Source: Sindora glabra (Eukaryota > Streptophyta > Magnoliopsida > Fabales > Fabaceae). Taken from it: a stretch of 64,000 nucleotides of DNA. A program made the translations under genes and the position numbers. Of this stretch, positions 1 through 10,391 are shown one piece after another. Below the pieces are notes generated by a model. It was not told where the DNA came from and made no database searches. It saw only the letters and a program-made list of their open reading frames with translations. The stretch covers positions 62,147,455 to 62,211,454 of the forward strand of contig CM035226.1 in the NCBI GenBank assembly GCA_020226215.1. The letters run 5' to 3'. Each line of letters opens with the position of its first letter. The stretch's first letter is position 1.

Positions 1-595
1 TCATGTCAATTCATCTGAGCATGACCATGCATTTTCTCAACTTTACTTAATTAAAGGGCCCACAAATGTCACTCATATTATATAAGAGGGCCAAATTCCA
101 TCTTGATCATATAAATTCCTCCGTATGATGTCTGACATATCTAATAACTACCCTTACATTCACTCAATTATGAGTGACATAGAATAGTATCAAAATATGA
201 AACTCATACGTAAAGAACCTTGGTGATTTCAAATCAAAGAACCATATTAATAATGATCACTAAGAATTACTCATGATACTCATATAACGATCTATGTAAT
301 GTTCTTAAGGTGAGTCGATCCAGTATATAAATTCTTTAACTTGTATTCATGTGTAGACTTAATATCTCATATAAGTCACCACACATGCTAGTCTTAATAT
401 ATTAAAGTAACCTAATCTTCAATGAAATATGACTAAGGACATTTAAGAATATAATTATTCTAAGGTTATTATCATAATTAAATATATTACACAGATAATA
501 TATATATAAATATGATAATTGGAATTACTTTTAAAATAACACAATTTAAATTTACAATTATCAATATAATTAATTTTAGGGCATATACACTAATA
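1..595 (+). repeat. Solo-LTR-like repeat, right-hand part
   Basis: Non-coding sequence that resembles the right half of the longer repeat at 42,674-44,412. Both contain a run around 'catgctag', a preceding 'gtcca gtaca'-like stretch, and both finish in a 'gg-cayayactaata' terminus. The left part lies outside the window. I read it as part of an LTR, most likely a solo LTR because no primer-binding site follows the end. Family assignment is inference; a non-LTR repeat remains possible. Confidence 0.4.
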
Positions 596-879
596 CAATT
601 TAACCCAAGTTACTTAGGGAATGCTCTATTTAATTTGTAGTTGTACCTAAAAAGGACTCAATCTATTATTAATCATCCAAGCTTCCTTTCTACTATTAAA
701 GGCATCCTTAAACTGAATAGCATAATTAATAATATAACTTATAACATTCACAAGCATTCATTAATTAGAATTCAAAACTTTTAAGTTTCATCACTTCCAG
801 TAGTACCAAATAGCTAAAGAATAACACCTTTTTATTTTGTTGCAATAGCTTATACTAAATAAACTTAACCTTTTGATAA

Positions 880-1995
880 TCTCTAACAACATGGAAAATA
901 TCCTTCATCCTCTTATGGTAAATTACATAATAACTACCTCCTGACCCTTTTCAAGAACACATAAATTAATCAAAACATCATCCTAATAACATTGCCAAAT
1001 AAATAACCTCAAACAATTAATAATAAGAACCTTCCAAATTTTCACCTAAATGGACTTTAATTCACATGTACACATCCTATTTAGCAACTAATAAGCATAG
1101 TTAATGGAAAATGTTCCATTACTAAATGCTGCCTAGCTCAATACATCTTTCATAAGTTTAATTATTAAAAGATGAATAACTTTAATACATAACACCCTTT
1201 GCTAAAGAAACCAAATATTTACTTTGTCCATGTCCCACCTCCCATCTTCTAACATTAAATCCATAACTATAATATTCTAAAACTAGTTTGGAACATCCTC
1301 CATTATTGAAGACAAAATTTGATCACTAACTTAATGATTATACCAAAAAGACATATGAACTCCATTACTAATTTATCTAAAAAACCTCTTTGAGTAACAA
1401 AGTCTAAAATCAACATAAATTTTTCCAAAGAATAGAGTTTGATTGTTATGATTCAATTCTTTTCTACTAGTCCTATATTCTTAGATATTTCCCTTCCATT
1501 ATAAATTCCTATATACTCTTCTCTCCATTAATTAACTTCCATACTAATTTCATGAGACATGCATCATTCATGTGCTTGATGTTTCTAAAACCTAGCCCTT
1601 TAAATTTCTTAGGTTAATGAAAGGGACTCCAAGGAATAATATGCATTTATGATCACCAGCTTCATGATCCTAAACAAAGTTTCACTGAATTTTTTCAATC
1701 TTGTTCAAAGTAACTGCATAAATTGTTATAGATTGTATAGTGTAGATAGGAATAGATCCTTTAATTGATTTTTCTAGGATAACTTTACAGCTATAGAAAA
1801 GCAATTCATATCTCAACTTGCTAATTTATCTTGTATTTTCTTTACTAAATACTAGCTTTCAGCAGCTTCTATTTTTTTATTATTAACAGCTTCACTAATC
1901 ATATGAAAAATTTTGCCTATATAGAAGACAAATAAATATAGAGATAAGGGATCTCTTTAGCACGACCTTCTAGAAGGTGTGAAAGAGATAATTTT
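880..1995 (-). pseudogene. L1 LINE ORF2, RT C-terminal part (fragment C)
   Basis: Read on the minus strand, the first 120 bases encode residues resembling FTPSR...DPLSLYLFVFYI, then HMISEAVNNKK, typical of the plant L1 reverse transcriptase motif FTPSRGLRQGDPLSPYLF. Further downstream (about 1,530-1,610) comes GLGFRNIKHMNDACLMKL, the conserved block after the L1 RT. Stops and frameshifts are frequent, so this is dead. It continues in register from the fragment at 9,915-10,391: the gypsy element between them interrupts one codon stretch, and both sides share the target bases ATAATTTTT. The FADD catalytic block was not located. The 3' end of the LINE could not be fixed; it fades near 880. Confidence 0.65.
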
Positions 1996-2095
1996 TTCAT
2001 GACTCCAACTCAATCGTGACCGGCGTGGAATCCCTCTATTAGTTTCCACTAGCCTATCTATAAATAATTAACTCAATGCTTATTTACAGAATCAT
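1996..2095 (-). repeat. Inverted LTR 3' terminus in place of the 5' LTR
   Basis: This segment aligns over about 90 bases with the reverse complement of 9,820-9,914, the end of the 3' LTR. Shared blocks include 'gtggaatcc', 'cctatctataaa' and 'aattaactc'. It is therefore oriented opposite to the element it precedes. A few bases at 2,090-2,100 (atcatgataa) could be a direct-orientation LTR end next to the primer-binding site. Either the integrated cDNA was aberrant, or the 5' LTR was later inverted and mostly deleted. Confidence 0.65.
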
Positions 2096-2103
2096 GATAA
2101 AAG

Positions 2104-2121
2104 TTAGTATCAAAGCATGGT
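2104..2121 (+). promoter_or_regulatory. Primer-binding site of the Del-like element
   Basis: The sequence TTAGTATCAAAGCATGGT is close to the TTGGTATCAGAGC consensus complementary to the 3' end of initiator-Met tRNA, used by plant gypsy elements. It lies just right of the LTR-derived sequence and about 300 bases before gag, as expected for priming of minus-strand DNA synthesis. Confidence 0.6.
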
Positions 2122-2399
2122 CTAGGTTTCTAGTAGGATGAGGCTTTTAGGTTATATTTATATACTACCATGATAGGTATTACCTGAAACTGTACCAATG
2201 GTATATGTGCACCTGGGATCACATACCACCAGTAACATTTCGAAGGACTCTATTATACTATGATGGTGGGTGGTGGAGTTTGTGTGTGGTATAGTGTATT
2301 AGGAGTTATTTGATTAATTAATTGACAAATTGCTTATTAATTATCTATATTGCTATATGATTGTTTAAGAAATTTTTGGATAATTAGGAAATGATTAAT

Positions 2400-3690
2400 A
2401 TATGAAGCCAAGCACGAGCCAATCGCCTTAAAGATAAAGAATCATCTAGAGGTCCTCAAGCTTATAATGATAGGTAAAAGACTAGTGGTGGAATTGATCA
2501 ATAATTTCCATTTTGGACTACACTGTTTCTCAAACATGTTCTTAACCATATTGATACAGTCCTTACCCGATGGTTAGGGCCTGATGCCTTAAAGGATTAA
2601 AGTAAGCCTTAAAACAATCCTAATGATTATAGTGAAAGTCATGATCAAAGAGAAGAAAATGAGCATGATTGTGCCCTTTCTGTAAGAGGAACAAGAGATA
2701 GATTTAAAATCGTACATGAGTTTTTCCAGCTAAACCCACCTAGATACTCTAATCTTAATCCAACAATAGATCCACATCAATTCCTAAAGTATATTGTAAG
2801 GTTAGGTGAGATGTTACAAAGCTCTGCCTTTTTGTTAATTGAATTGGTAGGGTATTAACTAGATAATGTGGCCCATTATTGGTTCACTGATATAGTGACT
2901 AATAAAAATCCACAATTAGAGCCTTTAACTTAGAAAGCTTTTCAAAAACTATTCATAGATCGTTTCTTGCCATCAAGTGTTTATCGAGGAAAAGTTAAGG
3001 AATTTGAGAACCTAAAATAAGAGAACTTATCTATTGCGGAGTATAATGCTCAGTTTACCTGGTTGTCACGATATGCTCCACATTTGGTTTTTACAGAGAA
3101 GGCTAAAATTGAGAGGTCTATATATGGCCTTAAAGGTTTCTATTTTTAGAGAATCCATGTTGATCGTGATGTCACTTATCAAGTAGTGGTGGATTAAGCA
3201 TTAACTCTTAAGATAAGAGTTAATGAAAGGTAAGCTCACAAATGGAATAAAAGAAGAGCCAGTCTGAGAGACTGAGCCAAGTACATTCTTCAAGGGGGAT
3301 ACCTCCTTAAACCATTTTGAAGCATGGTGGAAATGGTTCCACTAGAAAACCATCATCCTTTTAAGGCATGTATGGTAGATATTCTTCAAGAATCAACCTT
3401 GAGAGGCAAAAAACTCATTTTAATCCTTCAAGTCAATAGGATCGACCTTTAAAACCTTAGTGTTCACAATGTTGTTATCACCATAACAATCTTTATAACC
3501 AATTTAGAGGATAATGTTTCAAATATAAGATGATTGGACATAAGGTAAGGGATTGCCTCGGAAATGTTGCAAGCCAAGTGCAAGTCATTCCATATCTTAA
3601 CAAAATAACCTAAATCCTCCATCTACTTCACATCCTAAAAACCTCCCAGCACCTTCGAGGATTGCAAATGCCTTGAGCCCAAGAGGAGAA
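2400..3690 (+). pseudogene. gag of the Del-like gypsy element
   Basis: Conceptual translation in several frames gives a retrotransposon gag pattern: PPRYSN...DPHQFL near 2,740-2,790, then a DNVAHYWF block near 2,860, FIDRFLPSSV near 2,960, and ENLSIAEYNAQF near 3,025. A zinc knuckle follows at about 3,514-3,556, reading C-F-K-Y...GH...C: the second cysteine is replaced by tyrosine. In-frame stops and frameshifts show that it is not functional. Gag would form the particle and bind element RNA. Confidence 0.65.
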
Positions 3691-3694
3691 ACAA

Positions 3695-4129
3695 GTGGGA
3701 ATCAAACTCAAGTGTATGTTTTTACTCATTTATGCCTTAAATTCTATTGTGACAAGTATTATCCTTATTGAAACTTTTACTACTAAAGTTTTATTTGATC
3801 TTGGAGCTATCTACTCTTTTGTGTCAAAGAAATTTTCTACCACCATAAGTAAACCCACTAAAAAGATGAATACTCGCTTGATTGTAATGACCCTTATAGA
3901 GAAATCCCTTATAGCAACCTATAAATTGGAGGCTTATCCCATAAGAATTCATGATCACATAATGCCAGTAGATTCGATCTTGCTTGATATGAGTGACTAT
4001 GATATAATTCTAGGGATGGATTGGTTGTCTGAATACCATGCTTGGGTAAATTGCTTTGATAAATCTATGACATTTTCCATAGAGCACTCTGCACTTATTG
4101 AATTCTATTATTATTATTTTGAGCATTAG
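3695..4129 (+). pseudogene. Retropepsin-like protease of the Del-like element
   Basis: An open stretch of 144 codons holds the aspartic protease core: VLFDLGAIYSFVS (family D-S/T-G-A; the catalytic Asp is kept but the next residue is Leu) and, near residue 110, DYDIILGMDWL, the usual flap-to-C-terminal motif of plant gypsy proteases. The open frame ends at a stop near 4,129, whereas the family reads on into RT. It follows the gag zinc knuckle directly, as in other gag-pol elements. The open length is probably chance survival in an otherwise broken polyprotein. Confidence 0.7.
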
Positions 4130-4189
4130 GGTTCAAAGGTTCATTCAAAAGGGAGGCATGACATGCTTGGCACTAGTACGAGATTTGAA

Positions 4190-5520
4190 TTAACTCATCC
4201 TAAATGTTAATACTATCCCGGTAGTAAAAGAATTCCATGATATGTTTCTAGAGAAATTACTAGGGTTACCCCCGGATCATGAAATTAAGTTTCATACTAA
4301 TTTATTGCCAGGCATTAAACCTATTTTAATTCCTCCATATCGAATGGCTCAAATAGAATTACACGAGTTGAGAGAATAGTTACAAGATCTTATAAATAAA
4401 AGGTTCATTTGCTCGAGCTTTTCACCTTAGGGAGCTCCAGTTCTCTTTATGAAGAACAAATATAGATATATGCGATTGTTTATTAATTACCACTAGCTTA
4501 ACAAAGTTATCATAAAAAATAAATATCCTCTCCCCAATATGATGACCTTTTTGATTAACTTCAAGGAGCAAAATACTTCTCCAAGATTGACCTTCACACA
4601 TGTTATCACTAGTTGAAGATCTATAAAGGAGATATTCCTAAGACTATATTTAAGACTCGATATGGCCATTTTGAGTTCCTAGTAGTGTCCTTTGGATTAA
4701 CCAATGCTCCTACTACTTTCATGGATTTGATGAACTGTGTTTTTAAGCCATATTTGGATAAATTTATCATTGTCTTTATAAATGATATCTTAGTGTACTC
4801 AAAAGGTGAGGAAGAGCATGCTCGACATCTTCGAGTTATCCTGCAAACCTTATGAGCACATCAATTATATGCAAAGTTTTCCAAATGTGAGTTTTGGACT
4901 ATTAGTATTACCTTTTTGGGGCATGTGGTGACACAAGAAGGGGTTCAAGTGGATCCTTAAAAAGTTAAAGCAGTAGAGAATTGGCCGAAGCCATTATCAA
5001 TTATAAAAATTCGTAATTTCCTTAAGGTAGTAGATTATTATCGGAGGTTTGTTAATAATTTTTCTAAAATTTCTACACCATTAACTAAATTAATGCAAAA
5101 AGGAGTGAAATTCGAATGGACAGATGCATGTGAAAGTAACTTTCAAAAATTAAAGTTATGCTTGACATCGGCACTAGTATTGGCACTTCTTTCAAGCACT
5201 TGAGGTATGTGGTGTATTGTGATGTATCAAGGATTGGGCTTGGGTGTGTTTTTATGCAACACGGTAACATAATAGCTTATGCTTCCTGGTAATTAAAGAG
5301 ATATGTACAAAACTATCATACACATGATTTGGAGATGGTTGTAGTGATTTTTGCCATGAAGATAGGAGACATTACTGAAATCTACATAGATTATAAAAGC
5401 TTGAAATATATCTTTGAGCAAAAAGATCTCAATTTGAGATAAAGGAGGTGGATAGAGTTAGTCAAGGACTATGATTGTTCTATTTTATACAACTTGGTAA
5501 GGCTAATGTGGTAGCAGACG
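4190..5520 (+). pseudogene. Reverse transcriptase and RNase H of the Del-like element
   Basis: The linker (LPG-LPPDHEIKF) and RT fingers are visible from about 4,260. The palm is the clearest part, at 4,613-4,855, with [16 protein letters not shown] and then FINDILVYS: the family FIDD catalytic box has an Asp-to-Asn change (codon 4,781-4,783). RNase H follows with pieces matching [13 protein letters not shown] and [16 protein letters not shown] near 5,400. Several stops interrupt the frame, and parts of the fingers (4,380-4,600) are shifted. Together these would have copied RNA to DNA and removed the RNA strand; neither could work here. Confidence 0.7.
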
Positions 5521-7045
5521 CACTTAGTAGAAAATCTATGAACAAACAAATAAAGACACTAACTAAAGATTTTAGTGTAGTGTCAACCCATGTAGCCATT
5601 CAATCTATTCTTGTAGAAAAGATTAAAGATGCACAAAAGAATGATCCACATTATGTAGCTTTGGTGAAAGAGATAACTGAAGAACAAGAATTTGATCTAA
5701 CTATTGATGAGAAAGAAGTAGTTTGTCATCAAGCGAGAATTTAGGTTTTAACAAGCGAATGGAATGAATTGTTACATCAAGCTTTTAATTCATTTTACAT
5801 CATACATCTAGGAGTAACAAAAATGTACCATGACTTGAAAGAAGTTTTCTAATGGAAAGTGATAAAAAGATACATATTGAACTATGTAGTGAAATGCATC
5901 ACTTGCTAGTAGGTGAAGGCAAAATATCAACGTCCGATGAAAATGCACTAACCACTCCCAATATCAGAATGGAAATAGGAAAGTATTATAATGGACTTAT
6001 TGATCGGGTTTCTTAAAACATAAAAAGGATATGATTCCATTTGAGTTATTATTAATAGGTTGACAAAGTCAGTGCACTTTTTTCTTATTAGAACCAATTT
6101 TACTGTAACTCGATATGCTTAAGTGTACCTTGACAAGATTGTGTCATTCCATAGAATCCCAATTATTATTATGTTAGATTGTGATGTTTAGTTCACATCT
6201 CACTTCTAGCAATCATTTCAAAAGGCATTGGGAACTCAATTGCTGTTTAGCACTGTCTTTCATCCTCAAACTAATAGCCAATCTAAAAGAATTATTCAGA
6301 TACTAGAGGATATGCACAGAGCTTGTGCATTAGAATTTGAGGGTACTTAGGAGAAGTATTTACCACTAATAAAGTTTGCTTACAACAATAGCTATCAATC
6401 CAACATTCAAATGACACCCTATGAAGTCCTTTATGGTTAAAAATGTTGATCACCAGTAGAATGATTTGAACTTAGGGAGGCCTGACTTTTGGGACTAGAT
6501 TTAATGAATGATGCTTTTGAGAAAGTTTGAATTATACAAGACTGATTGAAAGTAGCTTAGGATCAACAAAAGTCATATACGAATAAGAGAAAAAGAGAGT
6601 TAGAATTTCAAGTAGAGGATATGGTGTTTTTGAAAGTCTCACCTATGAAAGGTGTAATGAGATTTCGGAGAAAGGATAAATTGGCCTGTGTTTCATTGGA
6701 CTTTTCCCAATTTACAAGCATATCAGACGATACCCTATCAGTTAAAGTTATCAGATAATTTACAAGCTAATCACCCTGTATTCCATTTATCTATGCTTAG
6801 CAAATACCTACCAGATGAGTCTCATGTCATTTGAGATGAACCATTACAACTTGATCCTAAGCTATCATATGAAGAGCAACTAGTGGAAATCTTATACCAC
6901 CAAGTTTGAAAGTTGAGGTCTAAAGAGATTCCTTATGTGAAGGTTTATTGGGAGTGTTATGGAGTGAAGGAAGCTACATGAGAGTTAGAGTTTGATATGA
7001 AACATGATATCCTCATTTATTTAGTAAGTGGCAAGTTTGACATAA
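5475..7045 (+). pseudogene. Integrase with chromodomain-like tail of the Del-like element
   Basis: The start is an open stretch with KANVVADALSRK, the RNase H/integrase junction. It is followed by a degenerate zinc-binding N-terminus (LGVTKMYHDLKEVF near 5,810, CITC near 5,900), the catalytic core (MDLL near 5,990, HPQTN near 6,265, FAYNNSYQ near 6,380, MTPYEVLYG near 6,410), then YTNKRKRELEFQVEDMVFLK near 6,580. Near 6,930-6,985, residues like IPYVKVYWECYGVKEATWEL match the tail chromodomain of Del/Tekay elements, which targets integration to heterochromatin marks. Stops are scattered throughout. The polypurine tract and 3' LTR follow. Confidence 0.7.
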
Positions 7046-7106
7046 TAATGTTTTATATTATCTTTAAGATACTGTAGGTATAGAGAATTCCAGAATAAAT
7101 TCTTTT

Positions 7107-7118
7107 GAAAGAGGGAAG
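7107..7118 (+). promoter_or_regulatory. Polypurine tract of the Del-like element
   Basis: GAAAGAGGGAAG directly precedes the first base of the 3' LTR and is the expected primer site for plus-strand synthesis. It marks the left edge of the LTR at 7,119. Confidence 0.6.
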
Positions 7119-7963
7119 TATTATTACACCTTCCTTAATTATCGATAAATTATAAATTATACTTTAAGGAAGAATGGTTAAAACAAATGATAAATTCAAG
7201 TGAATTAAAAATATTATATGTGAATTATGGAATAAAATAGAATTAATAAAAATAAGAATGTGGGAATATGATTTGGGTGAATTTTAATGAACAAAGTTTA
7301 TTAGAATCATAAGTATAAAATTATATATCAATATAAATGAGTATATAAGTATAGAAGAGGTTTAGAAGCATTTTTTCAAAAATGCTCTTGGAGCTTTATT
7401 TCCCTAATTTCAGCCTTAAAACCTTCATCCCCCACTCATTTCTCCATTTTTTCTACTCTTTCTACATAATCCTTTCACTACTTCATCAATCAAGTAAGAG
7501 AGACTTCAAATCTTCTTGATTTCTTTGTTTAATCAAGGTAAGAACAATATTTTCATCAAGAATTCCTCATATTTCTTCTTGGTTAATGAAAGATTTAAAG
7601 TTTAGTTTATTTTTATTAAGCACATTAAACCTTAATCTAGAAACCATGGATTTTGATATGATTAGGGTCAAAATATCTTTAAACTAGTTTTTTAGCATCT
7701 TCTTTCATATAAGGTGAGTGGATAATCTAACTAAATTTATAGATTTTAGGGTTATATGAGGATATAGATGAAATATGAGTTAGTTTGTAATTTTGCTTAA
7801 TTCTAGTTTATTTTGATGTTATAAAAGTAATAAATGATGAAAAGAGGTGATATAAGATGTTAGATAACTATATTGATGATTATACTTGTGTTTAATATGC
7901 ATTATATATGTTTACGAGCGTTGCACAGTGAAAATTTCATAGAAAATTAAGTTTTTCATATGT

Positions 7964-8215
7964 GAATTAATTCACTAATTGATTTTAGAGGTCTAGAGGT
8001 GAAACTGGGTTTCAAAATTGAGTAACTAATCAATTCTAGGGGTCCAAGGGTTAATGAATCAATTCACTAATTGATTTTAAAGGTCTAGAGGTGAAACTAG
8101 GCTTTAAAATCGAGTAACCAATCGATTTTGGGGGTGCAAGGGTTGATGAATCAATTCACCAATTAATTTCAAGAGTCTAGAGGCAAAAACTGGGTAGATG
8201 AATTGATTCATCGAC
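7964..8215 (+). repeat. Tandem repeat, period about 92 bp, inside the LTR
   Basis: Successive units start at about 7,964, 8,056 and 8,148. Each contains 'aattcacyaattgattt', 'ggtctagaggtgaaac' and 'gggggtccaaggg'-like blocks; the third unit is partial. Each unit also contains AATTGATT/AATCAATT inverted motifs that could form small hairpins. Located in the LTR, probably downstream of the transcription start. Confidence 0.75.
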
Positions 8216-8918
8216 AGTAGAATTTTATGCTGAATTTGAAGGGCATAACTCCTTCATCTTATGTTCATTTTAAATAAACCACCTATCATTTTAAAGATAA
8301 TTGAATATACTTTCAAATGGAATTTATTTCAAATTTAAATCTTGTATATATCTTAAGATATCATCAAAAGAGTAGATAGAGGTCAAATACTCAGGATTTC
8401 AAAAGTTAACTTTTTGCATCTATTTTCAAAAAGAGTATAACCTTTCTAAAACTTAGCTGATTAGGGAAATGACTAATTTATAAAAATCTAATTAATTCTA
8501 TTTTCATATGAAATAAGTTTCATGGAATTTATCTTTATAACTTTTGAGTTATTCATAAAAAGATTACTTAAAATTCATAGATAAAAAGACCATATAGTGA
8601 TTTATGCTCCATCTATTTTAAGTGTCATGACTCATAATAGCTATCATGAGTATTTAGTCATTAAATATTGAAGATGGAGTGGCCCATGGTAATGTAATAT
8701 GATTACATGAGTTAGATAATCATAACAAAAGAAGGTAGAAGTTATGTGTTATAATATGTGATATGATGAACTTATTATGTTACTTACCAAATGATATATA
8801 TATATATTGGGATATACTTTAAGGATTGAGTATAATGATATGTGTGAAAGCTTGTAGCTATACAAGAGGATAATATGATGTTAATAAGTATTGTAATACA
8901 CATTACAAATGAATTATG

Positions 8919-9188
8919 ATTGCATTGAATAGAGTTTGAGCTTTAATGTTTAAATTGCATTGAGAATTATAGCATGAGTGGCATTAAAAGTGAGAAATGT
9001 GATAGAGGCGATGTTGTGAATACCAGATGGAAAATTCCAGATAATAAGGCAGGATTACATTGAATAGAGCTTAAGCTCTAATGTTTAAATTGCATTGAGA
9101 ATTATGCCATGAGTGGCATTAAAAGTGAGAAATGTGATAGAGGTGATATTATGAATACCGGATGGAAAATTTTCGATAATAAGGTAGG
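8919..9188 (+). repeat. Tandem duplication, period 135 bp, inside the LTR
   Basis: Two copies (8,919-9,053 and 9,054-9,188) are nearly identical by eye, sharing 'aaattgcattgagaattat', 'gagtggcattaaaagtgag' and 'gaatacc-gatggaaaatt'. The copies look more alike than expected from the heavy decay of the coding region, which suggests a later duplication or conversion. Confidence 0.75.
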
Positions 9189-9914
9189 TAGGATATAAGG
9201 TTTGTCCGAGAGGAACAAGGATGGAATAGGTGAGTAAGGTATAAGGTTGGTTCATAAGTCAAAAGGAGGGTGAATATATTTTAGTTACTATTTGTTCAAT
9301 TAATAAAATATGGTTGTGAGTGCATTGTCATGAGTGTTATTATATGATATATTGAAAATGAAAAGATTATGTGTTAATCTCAGTGTTGATGACTCTTGCT
9401 TATGAATGTGCTTGATTGCAATATAATTTGTTAAAGGAGAACAGTCTGATGGGTAAGTTGTTATAAATTATTGTTATTCTTATAGATTGTTCACTCACTG
9501 AGCCTCGAACTCACTCCATTGTATTTCATTTTACAAACTCTCAGGTTGAGCTTCCACCTCCATCTCCTTAGAATTAGAGTTCAGGGAGCTTATGGATGGT
9601 ATTTTGATAGCACAAACTCATACACATAGAAATATTTTGGGCCTTTCAACTGTTATAGAGTTAGATCATGGGAATGTTGAACTAATTCCTTAAGTGTTAG
9701 TTAGGCTAGCTTATCCTCATTTTGGGAGGATTATAAGCATTCCTAATTTCCATTTCTTTTGTAGAAATCTTGACGAGTGCTTTCTTTGAAATACTATTCT
9801 CTTTTGTAAATGCAACATAATTGAGTAAATTAACATCGAGTTAATTGTTTATAGATAGGCCGGTAGAAATCGATAGAAGGATTCCACACTAGTCACAATT
9901 AAGTTAAGGTCGTG

Positions 9915-10391
9915 ATAATTTTTCTCCCATTCTAAGGAATATTTAAGATATGGAAGTAAAACACCTCATGATGAGATTAATAGTCTTTGGCTTCATATTA
10001 ATCTAAACCAAAACCTCTCTAATTAACTTTTAATTTAGACAATCAAAAGTTCTCTCCTAAGCCACTTTAATAGTAAAAAAACCTATATGATCTCTTATCT
10101 TTCTTATAGAATGAAACATTTCTTGGGCTATAATGATGTTATCCTGGATACATTTGTCTAACACAAAACTTAATTGATAAAGAGAAATTAAGTGAGAAAG
10201 TATGTATTTAATATAATTCTCCATTAATTGATAATGCATTTATAGATTACATTACACAAAGAAATTAAGCAAAACTAATTGATGAATTTTGGCTTCTCCA
10301 CCTTAGGAATGAGGCATATTAAAGTTTTATTGGTCTTTTTTATATTCCTTCCTTAAAAAAATTACTTCATAAAATCAAAGATACTACTACT
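9915..10391 (-). pseudogene. L1 LINE ORF2, central RT part (fragment B)
   Basis: On the minus strand the reading gives SSSIFDFMK, then TNKTLICLIPKVEKPKFIN, FCLISLCNVIYKCI, QDNIIIAQEMFHSIRK and NLIMRCFTSIS. These are consecutive conserved blocks of plant L1 reverse transcriptase (fingers to early palm). The longest open part is 10,057-10,239. It is joined to fragment A through the hAT-like insertion (10,392-12,741) and to fragment C through the gypsy insertion. Stops show it is dead. Confidence 0.75.

Larger units (their letters stand above)
1996..9914 (+). mobile_element. Decayed Ty3/gypsy retrotransposon, Del/Tekay type
   Basis: The order on the plus strand is primer-binding site, gag with zinc knuckle, protease, RT, RNase H, integrase, chromodomain-like tail, polypurine tract and 3' LTR, which is the plant Del/Tekay chromovirus order. 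Every domain carries stops and frameshifts. The element sits in the RT of an older L1 LINE; removing it rejoins the L1 reading, and both flanks show ATAATTTTT, containing the 5-bp target duplication. Its left end is abnormal: instead of a 2.8-kb 5' LTR there is about 95 bp that aligns with the inverted complement of the 3' LTR terminus. Clade placement rests on domain order and the chromodomain-like tail. Confidence 0.8.
7119..9914 (+). repeat. 3' LTR of the Del-like element (about 2.8 kb)
   Basis: It begins TATTATTACACCTTCC after the polypurine tract and ends near GGTCGTG, followed by the L1 sequence. A promoter-like zone lies around 7,340-7,560: a TATA-rich stretch, pyrimidine-rich leader, then 'caaggtaag', a possible splice donor typical of Del LTRs. 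The distal part (about 9,490-9,560) has the 'ctcactccattgtattt...ctcaggttgagcttcc' layout. The LTR contains two internal tandem repeats (separate entries). No matching full 5' LTR exists upstream, so LTR-LTR divergence cannot be used for dating. Confidence 0.7.
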
